Source: Lentisphaerota bacterium
GTDB taxonomy: Bacteria > Verrucomicrobiota > Kiritimatiellia > UBA8416 > JAIOPI01
NCBI GenBank assembly: GCA_021413965.1
Contig: JAIOPI010000040.1
Span: 124,001 to 188,000, forward strand
Direction: 5' to 3'
Length of the DNA: 64,000 bases
A program made the translations under genes and the position numbers. Shown piece by piece: positions 28,601 through 36,430 of this stretch. Position 1 is the first letter of the stretch. Each line of letters starts with the position of its first letter. The notes under the pieces were generated by a model, which searched no databases, was not told the origin of the DNA, and saw only the letters and a program-made list of their open reading frames with translations.

Positions 28601-29133
28601 GCGCGATGCGGGGTGTCGAAATCCGCCGTGACTTCGATCAGCTCCGAATCTTTGATGTGGGTCGAGCGCAGGTGGTCGCGGAGCCGTTCCCACAGGGCGG
28701 GCGGCGGCGCGGGGGTGGCCCCCAGCAGGGACAGGACAGACCGTCGCAATTCGCTACGAAAGGAGGAATTGGCCCCGCTGAGCTGGGCTTCCTCTTCCAG
28801 GTAGCGCTTCACGCGATCGTCCTTCAGCGCCAGATCCATCACGACCCGGCTGCGCAGCAGCTCCGTCTGCGTCGTGTAGAAGTCGTCGTTGCCGCGGGTG
28901 CGCTCGTCGCCGCCGCGCTCGAATGGCAGGACCTGCTGGGAGGCCTGCTGCACGATGAGTTTGGCGGTGGCCTCGTAGCGCGGGGGGGTGCGGAAGGCCC
29001 GGATCAGCCCGACCGTCCCGAACACGACGACGATCGGGATGATGACCCAGAATCGGCGGCGGATTACGCCCAGGTAAAACAAGACCAGCGATTCGCCTTC
29101 AGGCCCGCGCTCGTTCGATGTGGTTTTATCCAT
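25669..29133 (-). CDS. Wzc-like polysaccharide co-polymerase/BY-kinase with C-terminal TPR domain
   Basis: This 1154-residue protein is far longer than the ~720-residue Wzc family. The N-terminal Wzz domain has a first membrane segment at about 20-45, a coiled coil and a second segment near 440-462 (LLAICLGLFFGVGLAFLFE). The cytosolic BY-kinase follows, with Walker A SSRPQEGKTTT (near 596), LLIDADLHRP and VLIDTPPVL. A nine-Tyr cluster (RYYSSYY, YSRYARDY, STYY) lies at about 770-800, normally the protein's end. A Pro/Ala-rich linker and about 300 residues of TPR repeats follow (AEAEQMARAALAVDAPDERLW). It controls chain length through Tyr phosphorylation. ATG 29133 is preferred; the frame upstream overlaps wza out of phase. 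It lies 40 bp after the exporter gene. Confidence 0.93.
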   Translation of the reverse strand: MDKTTSNERGPEGESLVLFYLGVIRRRFWVIIPIVVVFGTVGLIRAFRTPPRYEATAKLIVQQASQQVLPFERGGDERTRGNDDFYTTQTELLRSRVVMDLALKDDRVKRYLEEEAQLSGANSSFRSELRRSVLSLLGATPAPPPALWERLRDHLRSTHIKDSELIEVTADFDTPHRAARIANAVAEAYDSYHKQRQVAQLGEAFEMLQTEKLQVQESLQKAERELQSFREKAQGVTVSAQDDNDPASERLVTLNGQLTEVQLKRIELGSQLAVMHSVYNAAEPAQLANGEQLFALPIIQSDRALADFRLSIATAEKELSTVAQVYGSKHPLYEEARGRLELLRDQFRKSLNEVILAQANQLTMLETQERDLQTKYEEQKQVVLSLSKESFESTRLRNEVARYQRLFDSLVERMGQVDISSGLVRTNVQIIEQASVPARPAGPGRMQAVLLAICLGLFFGVGLAFLFENLDDSIRTPEDLKERLDVPLLGLVPVLQPPGEAADPATGAPAKDLFSPRETLGRLATLAKRFGQRFSREQFALPVGEPDEATNARRAYSATLMLTEPNSSPAESYRAIRANLFYSRPADTVRTLCVTSSRPQEGKTTTTCNLAIAIAQTGKKVLLIDADLHRPQIGRALGLASTAGLTSVLVGETQWRDSIQKININGATADMLDIMTAGPSSPSPSELLGSTKMRTFLEEVRPHYDWVLIDTPPVLFVSDTAALGVHCDGVLLVVKSGDSSRAMITRAVESLAAVHIKLLGAILNNVVVSKVGRYYSSYYHVGYSRYARDYKSTYYASDSDGDDVLLDAPGRTGEGASASAPGDKAAKSSPAPDAPPRPAAPPSKSAPPAATPEPAAPWLDELAFLPVVWRARRHLDAGRRAAARADLRSLIARRTRLGAAWDLFLDLAVESRDSDAIRTAVKQLGNGATTHQRHRYALALGHLAFLAENPALAERYYREAAGQRPRDPAILVALTRVAGRLGNRAKLREQADELVRLAPAQAYGHYVQATLLAAEGQPDQAEKALRKSLSLRRTADALNDLAVLLAKRGALAEAEQMARAALAVDAPDERLWLTLGDILRQANRGADAMVALEQALALHPQQATTLLALIELYSQQGDAAKVRELDKRIRACQNRLSSDEHVRLGAIRNQFRSK

Positions 29134-29173
29134 GAGAAGAGGCGTCCCTTGCCGCGAACATGCGTCGCGTTCT

Positions 29174-30565
29174 TCAGGGCATGGGCGAGTAGCTGGCCCC
29201 GGCAGACAGTTTGATGAATTCGGCAAATTTGGCGAGGGAGCTGGAGCCCACGATGAGGATGTCACCGGGTTTCAAATAGGCAGGGGGCGCGTTGCCACGC
29301 TTGATGCTGGTGAGGTCGACCGGGACGGTTTTGCGCGAGCCGTCATTCTCCGTGATCAGGGTCGAGTTCTGGGCGCGTGCGGAGCCCGAAAGGCCGCCTG
29401 CCATGGCGACGGCCTGCAGGGCCTGCAGGTTCTCCCCTTCACGCACTTCCAACGCGCCGGGACGCTGGACGTATCCGAGGACGTAGACATACTGCTTCTG
29501 GCGTGGCGGTACGGTGATGACATCGCCGCCGCGCACGGGAATATTGTGCCGGATGTCGCCCGAATCGAGAAGCCGCCGCAGATCGATGGAAATCATTTCA
29601 TCGTCCGGATTGGGCAGGGCGGGGGCATTCAGGCCGGCGAGAACTTCTTCGTTCGACATCCCGGACTCGTCCTCGGCCTTGTCGACTTTACCCTTGATCT
29701 TGCGCTTGCGCCGAGATGCCGGTTTCTCCGCCGTCTCATCCTGGCTGATGGCCGGTGCCTCCGATTGCTTGTCCTTGCGGCGCGACCACCAGGAGCCCTT
29801 GGACTCCTCTGCCCCCGTCGTGCCGGCGGGGGGATTGGTGGCGACGGCCAGCATGCTGGACGAAGCGGTGGCGGTCTCAATCGCGTTGGTGTCGGCGTCG
29901 GGCGGGGCGACTTCGGCGGGGGGGGCGTTTGTCGCTGTGGCGGCGTCAGCGTCATCCAATTTGCGCTCGCCGCGCACGATCAGGAGTTCGTTTCCGGCTT
30001 CCAGCGCCAGCCCATTGGCCAGCGATAGCATCTCCAGGACGGTACTGGACCGGCGCCGCAGGTAATAGATGCCTGGCTGTTTGACGGCCCCGGTCACCAC
30101 GACTGGTGAGCTGCGGTATTCGGTGACGTTCACATCCACCTGGGGGTTCTTCAGGTACGTCCCCTCGTAGGCGGCGGCCACGGCTTTGACGGCCTGCCTC
30201 GCGGTCAATCCTGCCACCTGCAGATCGCCAACAAAGGGGAGGTTGACCTTGCCATCCACGTTGACGCGCCGCGAGAGCACGGAAGGCTGGCCGGGGCGCT
30301 CCAGGGCGAATACCGTGATTTCGAGGACATCTTCGGGTCCCAGGGGGTACTCTTCATCCTGTACGCTGCGCTGCTGCTGCTTCCACGACATGAGCATGCG
30401 GGCGAGTTGCTCGGAACGCGCTTCAGACTGGGCGGCAGCCTGCTTGCTGGGTGTCGACACCACCTCGGTCAATCCGCCCTGTGCGCCGCCGAAATCCTGC
30501 ATGCTGCAGCCCGCCGCCAGCAGGAGCATGGCCGCGCCCGCGGCCAGCAAGCCGCGTTGTATCAC
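29174..30565 (-). CDS. Wza-like outer-membrane polysaccharide export lipoprotein
   Basis: This protein of about 463 residues has a lipoprotein signal ending in LLAAGC (Cys20). The polysaccharide-export domain follows (YPLGPEDVLEITVF; VNVDGKVNLPFVGDLQVAGLT), then SLBB-type domains (VVVTGAVKQPGIYYL; VYVLGYVQRPGALEV). It would form the outer-membrane channel for EPS together with the Wzc-like kinase downstream. A ~120-residue low-complexity insert rich in Ala, Pro, Thr and then Lys/Arg (residues ~202-322) splits the two SLBB units. GTG 30565 is preferred because AAGGA lies upstream and the signal peptide starts there; TTG 30589 in frame lacks a ribosome-binding site. It opens the wza-wzc-ligase operon. 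Confidence 0.93.
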   Translation of the reverse strand: MIQRGLLAAGAAMLLLAAGCSMQDFGGAQGGLTEVVSTPSKQAAAQSEARSEQLARMLMSWKQQQRSVQDEEYPLGPEDVLEITVFALERPGQPSVLSRRVNVDGKVNLPFVGDLQVAGLTARQAVKAVAAAYEGTYLKNPQVDVNVTEYRSSPVVVTGAVKQPGIYYLRRRSSTVLEMLSLANGLALEAGNELLIVRGERKLDDADAATATNAPPAEVAPPDADTNAIETATASSSMLAVATNPPAGTTGAEESKGSWWSRRKDKQSEAPAISQDETAEKPASRRKRKIKGKVDKAEDESGMSNEEVLAGLNAPALPNPDDEMISIDLRRLLDSGDIRHNIPVRGGDVITVPPRQKQYVYVLGYVQRPGALEVREGENLQALQAVAMAGGLSGSARAQNSTLITENDGSRKTVPVDLTSIKRGNAPPAYLKPGDILIVGSSSLAKFAEFIKLSAGASYSPMP

Positions 30566-30669
30566 CTGTTTATGGTTCCTTCGTCGCAATTCAGAAAGCC
30601 CTCAACATCGGTCAGAAATTTAGAGAAAACGACCGTGGGTAGCAAGTAACCTTGGCTTCAGTGCGCTTC

Positions 30670-30707
30670 AAAAAAAAGGGTGGCAGCGGTGTTACGCGCT
30701 GCCACCC
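30670..30707 (-). terminator. Intrinsic terminator of the 30738-31175 gene
   Basis: An 11-bp perfect stem (30678-30688 with 30697-30707; GGGTGGCAGCG and complement) with an 8-nt loop is followed, on the minus strand, by eight T residues. It lies about 30 bp after the small secreted protein's stop and separates it from the exporter operon. Confidence 0.92.
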
Positions 30708-30737
30708 ACGGTCAACGACCGTGATGCCGGTGGCGCC

Positions 30738-31175
30738 TTAAGGGCTGACCACCTGCGGAGCGGCTGGCAACGCCGCTGCGGCCGCCGTGAGCGTGCTGGG
30801 AACAAGAGTCTGCACAATCGGCATCCGTTTTGGGATGACGACGACAAACCCGTGAGGTTGCGGAGTCACGCCGGCGCGGGCGGTCAGGATCCGCATATCG
30901 ATGCGAACCGGTCCCACCGTGACGTAGTGATTTCCTTCCTCCAATCGCGGGACGTCAAAGACACCGTTCTTGTCAGTCCGAGTCCGGTAGACAATTTTCT
31001 CGGTATCCGCGTTCCAAACCGTGACCGCAAGACGTTCAGCGGGCGTCTCGCCGTCTGGGAACAGAACCACGCCCCGCACTTCGGCCGGCAGCACGGCTAC
31101 ATCGGGTGCGGCCTGCGCCGCGCCGACCGCGACGAGCGCCACCAACCCCGCAAGCATCATGAACTTTATTCGCAT
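30738..31175 (-). CDS. Small secreted protein with carboxypeptidase-regulatory-like fold
   Basis: This 145-residue protein begins with a clear Sec signal peptide (MLAGLVALVAVGAAQAA, cleavage near residue 22). The mature part reads as one beta-sandwich unit of the carboxypeptidase regulatory-like/Cna B type: EVRGVVLFPDG, VTVWNADTEKIV, the conserved turn TDKNGVFDVPRLEEG and VTVGPVRIDMRIL, ending IPKRMPIVQTL. A Pro/Ala-rich tail closes it. A paralogue with the same order of motifs lies at 32742-33236. The gene has its own promoter (31214-31242) and its own terminator, so it is a separate unit beside the EPS exporter. A structural role in matrix or exporter assembly is an inference from context only. 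Confidence 0.78.
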   Translation of the reverse strand: MRIKFMMLAGLVALVAVGAAQAAPDVAVLPAEVRGVVLFPDGETPAERLAVTVWNADTEKIVYRTRTDKNGVFDVPRLEEGNHYVTVGPVRIDMRILTARAGVTPQPHGFVVVIPKRMPIVQTLVPSTLTAAAAALPAAPQVVSP

Positions 31176-31213
31176 TACACCGTCTCCTTTCCGCGCTACT
31201 GGTCAGAGGAAAT

Positions 31214-31242
31214 AGCCTAGCGGGTTACCCGCTTTTGGTCAA
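31214..31242 (-). promoter_or_regulatory. Promoter with palindrome in its spacer
   Basis: On the minus strand TTGACC (31237-31242) and TAGGCT (31214-31219) are separated by exactly 17 bp. The spacer contains the palindrome GCGGGTTACCCGC (31220-31232), placed where a repressor or activator could bind. It drives the 30738-31175 gene. Confidence 0.6.
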
Positions 31243-31523
31243 TTTCATTGCGCGATTCTCATGCTTTGCCACCAATTCACGCGGCCGGCCCCCGCGATCG
31301 ATGATGGCATTGCAATCCCATGCGCGCACCCCTTTGTCCCTGCTCCAACTAGGTCGCATGGATGGACATAGCACAAAACATGCCGACTTTGCAGCAGGGG
31401 GCCATTCCGGGCGATTATGGTGCAAATCGGAGGGGAACTGACGATTGGGCTGAGAAATGGGCGGGTGTAATCCCATGCCAGTGTGCGGGGATTATGTCAA
31501 AAATGACGACAATGTCGGAAAGG

Positions 31524-31553
31524 TTGACCGACTGCGGCGAAAGCCGGTATGGG
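31524..31553 (+). promoter_or_regulatory. Possible promoter of the barrel-like protein gene
   Basis: TTGACC (31524-31529) and TATGGG (31548-31553) are separated by 18 bp, about 115 bp upstream of the ATG at 31669. The rest of the 493-bp divergent gap 31176-31668 holds no gene I can support. Confidence 0.3.
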
Positions 31554-31668
31554 CCTGTGCAACGCGCGTCCGTGAAAAGGATTGCAGCGTTTCAAGGGGA
31601 CCGCTAGGCTTTCCGGACAAGAGGCAGCCCAATGCGGGCCTGCAGAACGTGCAACGGGAGACATATTC

Positions 31669-32268
31669 ATGCAAAAATGGCGCCTGATGAGCTTGCTGTT
31701 GGCCACGGCGGTCGTGGTTCCTGCGTTGGCCCGTGCGGAGTCCGACTACGATTTCGTCGTGAATGCCATGCCGGCTACGATTTTGCTGGATGCCAGTGGT
31801 GACAAGTTCTCGGTGGAAGATTCGAACGGGCGGGTGAGCCTGTCAGAACTCTATACCATGCCCAATATTGCCGCCGGCGTCGGGACGATGTGGCGGGATA
31901 TTTACGTGGACGTGGTCGGTGGTGGCGGCGTCCTGATCAATGACGGCTTCCGTTCGTTTATGCTTCAGGGCATTGTCGAAGCGGCTTGGCAGGCAACGGA
32001 TGCCTTCACGATCGGCCCGCGCCTCGGCGTGGTCTATTTCCCGGACCCTGAGTGGCTCGACAGCGATTCCGTGGAGTTCGACTCCAACGCGGGTCTGCTG
32101 GCGGGTTTGCAGATGGCGCTGGGCGACAAGATAAAGTACCTCGTCTCGGTCGACATCATGGATGTGTCCTTTGACATCAGTGACGCCCAGGAGGGGGTCA
32201 AGACGTCGGATGACAGTCTCAACATGACGGCGCTGGCGATTCAGTTCGGCGTACGCGGCGAGTTCTAA
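31669..32268 (+). CDS. Secreted outer-membrane beta-barrel-like protein
   Basis: This 199-residue protein has a Sec signal peptide (MSLLLATAVVVPALARAES). The mature part alternates hydrophobic and polar residues in strand-like blocks (MWRDIYVDVVGGGGVL; FTIGPRLGVVYF; GLLAGLQMALGDKIKYLVSVDIM) and ends with the strand MTALAIQFGVRGEF, whose terminal Phe is the classical outer-membrane barrel signal. This suggests an eight-stranded OmpA/OmpW-like barrel. GGGAG lies 8 nt before the ATG. It sits between the two small secreted proteins and next to the EPS exporter genes, so a role in EPS surface attachment is possible but unproven. I do not recognise a named family. Confidence 0.75.
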   Translation: MQKWRLMSLLLATAVVVPALARAESDYDFVVNAMPATILLDASGDKFSVEDSNGRVSLSELYTMPNIAAGVGTMWRDIYVDVVGGGGVLINDGFRSFMLQGIVEAAWQATDAFTIGPRLGVVYFPDPEWLDSDSVEFDSNAGLLAGLQMALGDKIKYLVSVDIMDVSFDISDAQEGVKTSDDSLNMTALAIQFGVRGEF

Positions 32269-32708
32269 TCATTGCATCGCCCGCCGTGGCGTGTGCCGGA
32301 GCGGATTCTCGGGCGATATTGCGGCTGGAACGCTCGCCTTTGCCGTTTCCGACGCGCAGACATGACGGTCGCGACATCTTCACGTGAGGCTGGTTGGCCG
32401 CGTGGCCCCGTCCGTCATTGAACATTGATAGGGTTGCACGTTGCGCCGCCAGGGGCGTGCGTACTCTTTTGGTGGTGTTACCGCTGCTGGTCGTTGTCGT
32501 GACGATGGAACTCGGGCGTTTCAGCCTCCGCCTTACGCGCTCAGAGTCGTAAATGCCCCCCAAAAAGGGCCTTTTAAGGCCGATTCTGGTACTCCATTTT
32601 TTGTTAAGTTCCTGTTCATCAGTATGTTGCAGATGGTAGTCGTCGAGATCGGGCCGAAATTGGGCACACCGCGTCGGTTGTTTGGGACGAGGAACGTCAG
32701 GGAGATCA

Positions 32709-32734
32709 CGTCACCCGCGAAACCTGCGGTGACG
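32709..32734 (-). terminator. Candidate hairpin after the 32742-33236 gene
   Basis: CGTCACC (32709-32715) pairs with GGTGACG (32728-32734) directly after the minus-strand stop codon, but no T tract follows, so termination is uncertain. The rest of the convergent gap 32269-32741 (473 bp) has lower GC and shows no supportable gene. Confidence 0.3.
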
Positions 32735-32741
32735 GTCCCGA

Positions 32742-33236
32742 CTACTTGGCGATGACTTCTTTCGGGACGAGGATGAGGAGCACCTTCGGTTCGCTCTGTC
32801 CGGCACGTTCCGACGACTGAGGAATAACGGTCAATCGGAATTGCACCTCGCTCACTTCGAGCAAATATTCGCCAGCCGACAGCAGGGGGAGATCGAAGAG
32901 TCCCAACTCGTCAGTCTCCGTTTCATGGAGGAGTTCATCGCGCTCCCACTGGGCGACCTGCTTGTGGCCATGTTTGCCACTGTTGGCATCAGCGCCGGCT
33001 TTTTTGGTGGACCACACCCGCACGGGCAAGCCTTCAACGACTTTGCGATCTTCCCGACGGGTCTCCAGGATGGCCACTTTGCCGCGGACTGTGGCCTCTT
33101 CCATGACGATGGGGACTTTGATGGACTGCTTGTTGGCGTCCTGTGCGCGGGTCGCGGAACTGGACATGCACCACAAGGTGGTGATGATCAGGCCCGACCG
33201 CAGGAGAGATCTTCCGTATGATGTCCCAACCTTCAT
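32742..33236 (-). CDS. Small secreted protein, paralogue of 30738-31175
   Basis: This 164-residue protein has an N-terminal hydrophobic signal (GLIITTLWCMSSSATRA) and a beta-sandwich-like mature part: EATVRGKVAILETRRE, LPVRVWSTKK, the turn TETDELGLFDLPLLSAGEYLLEV and VQFRLTVIP, ending VLLILVPKEV. The order and spacing of these blocks repeat those of the protein at 30738, including the T-D-x-x-G-x-F-D-x-P turn and the IPK/VPK end. The two therefore share an ancestor, although overall identity is low. GGAG lies 7 nt before the ATG. The function is unknown; association with the EPS locus suggests an accessory matrix or periplasmic role. Confidence 0.75.
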   Translation of the reverse strand: MKVGTSYGRSLLRSGLIITTLWCMSSSATRAQDANKQSIKVPIVMEEATVRGKVAILETRREDRKVVEGLPVRVWSTKKAGADANSGKHGHKQVAQWERDELLHETETDELGLFDLPLLSAGEYLLEVSEVQFRLTVIPQSSERAGQSEPKVLLILVPKEVIAK

Positions 33237-33490
33237 AGTCTATCTCCGTGCGACAGTAGGCCTCGGGCCCTCGGTCAATACCTGGCGTGGGCTCGCTGCG
33301 CCTCCTGAATTGCTGGCAAATGCGCTACAAAGCCAGTCATTTATATACTAGAGAATTAATCCCCGGCTAGGATAAATGCCCAGGGATTCGCGTGCGACTA
33401 TAATTCCTCAGGCCAAAAGCCATGTTGGCGAGGGGGAATTCCAACTCGAAGGCCTGGCAGATGCGGTGCCTGCCATGGCGCTGTCGCGGT
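33237..33490. other. Gap without a supported gene
   Basis: This 254-bp gap lies between two minus-strand genes. It contains an AT-rich patch (TTATATACTAGAGAATTAAT, around 33341-33360) that may hold a promoter for the gene at 33236, but no well-spaced pair of boxes could be fixed. Confidence 0.3.
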
Positions 33491-36430
33491 TCAATCCCGT
33501 GCCGCATGGGCAGCCTCATTGGCCTCCTGATGGACTCTGAGCACCACTTTGGGTTTAGGCAGGCCATCCTTCCTGGTCTCATCGGGGAAGTACGTGATCT
33601 GCCGACCGCCCCGCTCGACGACGTCGCGAACGCGGTCTACCCAATCCGATCGGGATAGCCAACGGCTACTGTTTTCCGTGAGCAGGCCAAAGGCGAACAT
33701 GGTCTTCTCGCGTCCGCCGGGCAGGGTGGCCACCGTGTCGGCCAGGTCCTGGATCCAGGCGTCGGCGTCGCGCACGCTGTATCGCTCGGGCGTCACGTCC
33801 ACCCAAAGGCCATCGAAGCGGGCCAGGGAGTCGCTGAAGCTCTGGGCAAATTCAGTCCGCGCCTCCGGGTCATTGACGACGGCGCCGGCGATGAAGCGTG
33901 CGCCGTACACATTGGGTCGAAAGGCTTTGGCCGTTTGGCAGAGGTCAGCGGCGAGGGCATCCAGGACGGTGATCTTCAACTCGAGGCGCTGTTGTTGCTG
34001 GGCAGGCGAGAGCACCGCTGGATTCCGCTCGCGGATGCCGACTCGCTCCCGCATCAGCGCGGCGGCCGCCGCGCCGGCGTCCTCCGCGTCGGTCAGGAAA
34101 GCATCCGAGCCGATCATCAGGCCGTCGAAGTCCACATAGGCCCCGAGGTCTTCGTAAAGGGTCTGAATCAGGCGGCACGCCTCGGCATCGAACGGGGACA
34201 GGCGGGGATTCATGGGGCCGGACGGGGTGACGCGGCCCCAATGGTACTCCATGACCACCAAGCGGGGATCCGGCGCCTTGAGGGGCTGGATGCCGATGGA
34301 TGGCATGACGAGGTGGACTTCCAGGCCGCGCTGGCGGAGCGCGTGGACGGCGTGGCTCAGGAGATCTACCTTCACGGGCAGCACGCGGTTGGGGAAGTAG
34401 GCCGCATCGGCGGCGCCATCTTCGTTGTCATCCGCGCAGGCCGTTAGGTAGACGCGAGTCACCCGCAGACTGACGGCGCGCTCGACGGCGTCCGCCAGGT
34501 TGGCGAGCATGACCGACGGCGTTCCGCTGACCACGGCCTGCAGGTCCAGAGGCATGGCTTTGAGGACGCGGCGGGGGGACACAGGCGGGAGGCCCCAGCG
34601 CCAGACCTGTCGGGCAAAGGCAGCCAGTCCGGTTCCCGGGGTAATATCGAGTGCCGGGTAGACGGTCGGGGGTGCGCGCAGGCCCGGCGACCAGCGCGCG
34701 AACATCATGCCGACATCCAGATTTTGGGCTTCGTGCAGCGTCACGTCGTTGAACGCGCCCTCCGGCCAGATGAGTACATCCGTCATGCGTCCAGTGCGAG
34801 CTTCGATGATGCGCATGGCGGTCTTCAAGTCGAGGGCCACGCGATCGAGGTAGTCTTGTGCGGTCTCGTAGGACGCGGACTCGGCGAGATAGCGGCGATT
34901 GACGGACGCCAGCGCCAGGTCGCCCTGCGGATTGACCGGAACGCGTGCGCCCAGGTCATGTGTCTGTGACGCCAGTGTCACCAGCGGGTGGCTGCCCAGG
35001 GTTCGGAGTTGATCCCAGTTCATGAGGGGATTCTCAGAAGGGATGGAGGCTTCCCCTTCCAGCTGGGCGGTGGGAATGGCGAGGACAACGGGGGCATTAT
35101 ACTGTTCCAGCACGGGCAGCACGCGCTGGGCGAAAGACGCATAGCCTCCCTGGACCAGCAGCAAGACGGGGCGCGCGGGCAGGGGGTCATGGTGGCGCCT
35201 GGCGGCCGCCACTTCGCGCTCGCTCGTAAAATGAAAATTGTGTCCCTTCAGATAGTCAAGTTGCCGGATCAGGTCGGCTTGCGTGAGGCCGGGCGAGCCA
35301 GGTGCGGCATCGGCTCGCACATCGCCATAGGCGAGAGTCAGGACGTTGGTGGGGCCCTTCTCGGTGGCGACGGCGGCGTCGATATCGGTCCATTGGCGCC
35401 TGGCGTCCTCCGTGCGACTGCGGATGCTTTTCACCAAGGCGGCGTCCATGGCGGCGGCATGGGCGTCCAGGCACTCGCGCGCCAGGGTGAAGCAGCCTAA
35501 ATCGGCGAGCAGGGCAGCCTTCAATCCGGCGGCATCGCCGTCGGCCGGGTCGAGAGCGAGCACGCGGGCTAGCAGGTTGAGTCCGGTCCAGACCTCGCGA
35601 CGATCGAGGGCGAGCTTGGCTGTGGCGCGCAGCAGGTCCGTGTTATTCGGATGGCGAGCGGCGGCCCTGGCAAGGGCGGCGCGCCCTTCGTCGGGCGGCA
35701 GGTGCGAGGCGGCTTCGACGAAGGTCTCAGCGGTGGTGCGGTTACCGGGCAGGTCGAGAAGGATGTCCAGCACGGCGACGGCCCGTGTGAAATTTTTCAC
35801 GGCGAGGTAGCTGTCGGCGGCGGCGCGCTGTAACTCGGGGCGCGACTGGTTTGCGGCATCCAACCCGTTGTAGGCGGCGATGACGTTCTCGGCCTGACGG
35901 GCCTTGGCGGCAGCCAGGCACCAGGCCGCAAGGGTCGGCTGATCCGAGGGGGAGAGTTCGGCGGCGCGCTGGAGGAAGCTGGCGGCTTCCGGCGCCGGTG
36001 CACCCTCCGCGACTTGGCGTAACAGAAGCGTCAGAATGGGAGGAGCGGCGGCATCGTCCGGGCTCACCTTGAGCAGGCGCTCATAGGTGGCGATGGCCTC
36101 GCGGTGATGGCTCTGGCGGCGCTCCACCGCACCTTTGGCGCGCAGGAGATCGCGATCATCGGGGAATTGTGACAAGCCCTCCACCGTTAAGGCCAGCGCT
36201 TCGTCGAACCGGCCGTCCTCGATGTATAAGCCTGCCGTTTTGGCCATCACGGCGGCGGTTGGCGCTTCCGTTACCGCCTCGACACTGGCGATTTGGGGCT
36301 GCGGTTGGGGTGCGGGTGAGGGTGCTGTTGGCGCGTCGAGCTCCGCCCGGCTGGTGCGCATGCAGGCGGCGAGTAACCAGCAGGCGAAAACGGTGCGAGC
36401 GCTGGTTGATGCGTGCATGCTGAAATTCAT
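33491..36430 (-). CDS. PgaB-like protein with TPR region and degenerate deacetylase domain
   Basis: This 979-residue secreted protein has a signal-type N-terminus (residues 1-29) and TPR-like repeats (about 60-350). The region from about 360 to 590 aligns with the PgaB/HmsF deacetylase: NVLTLAYGDV, NPLMNWDQLRTL and VNPQGDLALASVNRRY match the family. However, the metal-binding Asp pair of TFDDGY is replaced by LVQGGY (425-430), the SHTYD His motif by SQTHD (488-492), and WPYG by WPEG (555-558). The C-terminal hydrolase-like half keeps YFPNRVLPV, RLSPFDAEACRLI and DFDGLMIGSDAFLTDAEDA (767-784), with the usual H-D-D changed to G-S-D. It is probably a binding or scaffolding protein for exported glycan rather than an active deacetylase. 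Confidence 0.88.
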   Translation of the reverse strand: MNFSMHASTSARTVFACWLLAACMRTSRAELDAPTAPSPAPQPQPQIASVEAVTEAPTAAVMAKTAGLYIEDGRFDEALALTVEGLSQFPDDRDLLRAKGAVERRQSHHREAIATYERLLKVSPDDAAAPPILTLLLRQVAEGAPAPEAASFLQRAAELSPSDQPTLAAWCLAAAKARQAENVIAAYNGLDAANQSRPELQRAAADSYLAVKNFTRAVAVLDILLDLPGNRTTAETFVEAASHLPPDEGRAALARAAARHPNNTDLLRATAKLALDRREVWTGLNLLARVLALDPADGDAAGLKAALLADLGCFTLARECLDAHAAAMDAALVKSIRSRTEDARRQWTDIDAAVATEKGPTNVLTLAYGDVRADAAPGSPGLTQADLIRQLDYLKGHNFHFTSEREVAAARRHHDPLPARPVLLLVQGGYASFAQRVLPVLEQYNAPVVLAIPTAQLEGEASIPSENPLMNWDQLRTLGSHPLVTLASQTHDLGARVPVNPQGDLALASVNRRYLAESASYETAQDYLDRVALDLKTAMRIIEARTGRMTDVLIWPEGAFNDVTLHEAQNLDVGMMFARWSPGLRAPPTVYPALDITPGTGLAAFARQVWRWGLPPVSPRRVLKAMPLDLQAVVSGTPSVMLANLADAVERAVSLRVTRVYLTACADDNEDGAADAAYFPNRVLPVKVDLLSHAVHALRQRGLEVHLVMPSIGIQPLKAPDPRLVVMEYHWGRVTPSGPMNPRLSPFDAEACRLIQTLYEDLGAYVDFDGLMIGSDAFLTDAEDAGAAAAALMRERVGIRERNPAVLSPAQQQQRLELKITVLDALAADLCQTAKAFRPNVYGARFIAGAVVNDPEARTEFAQSFSDSLARFDGLWVDVTPERYSVRDADAWIQDLADTVATLPGGREKTMFAFGLLTENSSRWLSRSDWVDRVRDVVERGGRQITYFPDETRKDGLPKPKVVLRVHQEANEAAHAARD

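Noticed and set aside
31225-31476. Minus-strand open frame of 83 codons
   Set aside because: It overlaps the promoter of the small secreted protein gene, has no ribosome-binding site and no family resemblance.
31522-31535. GG-N10-GC pair as a second sigma-54 promoter
   Set aside because: Only the GG and GC match; the flanking bases do not fit TGGCAC/TTGC, and the stretch reads better as a TTGACC -35 box.
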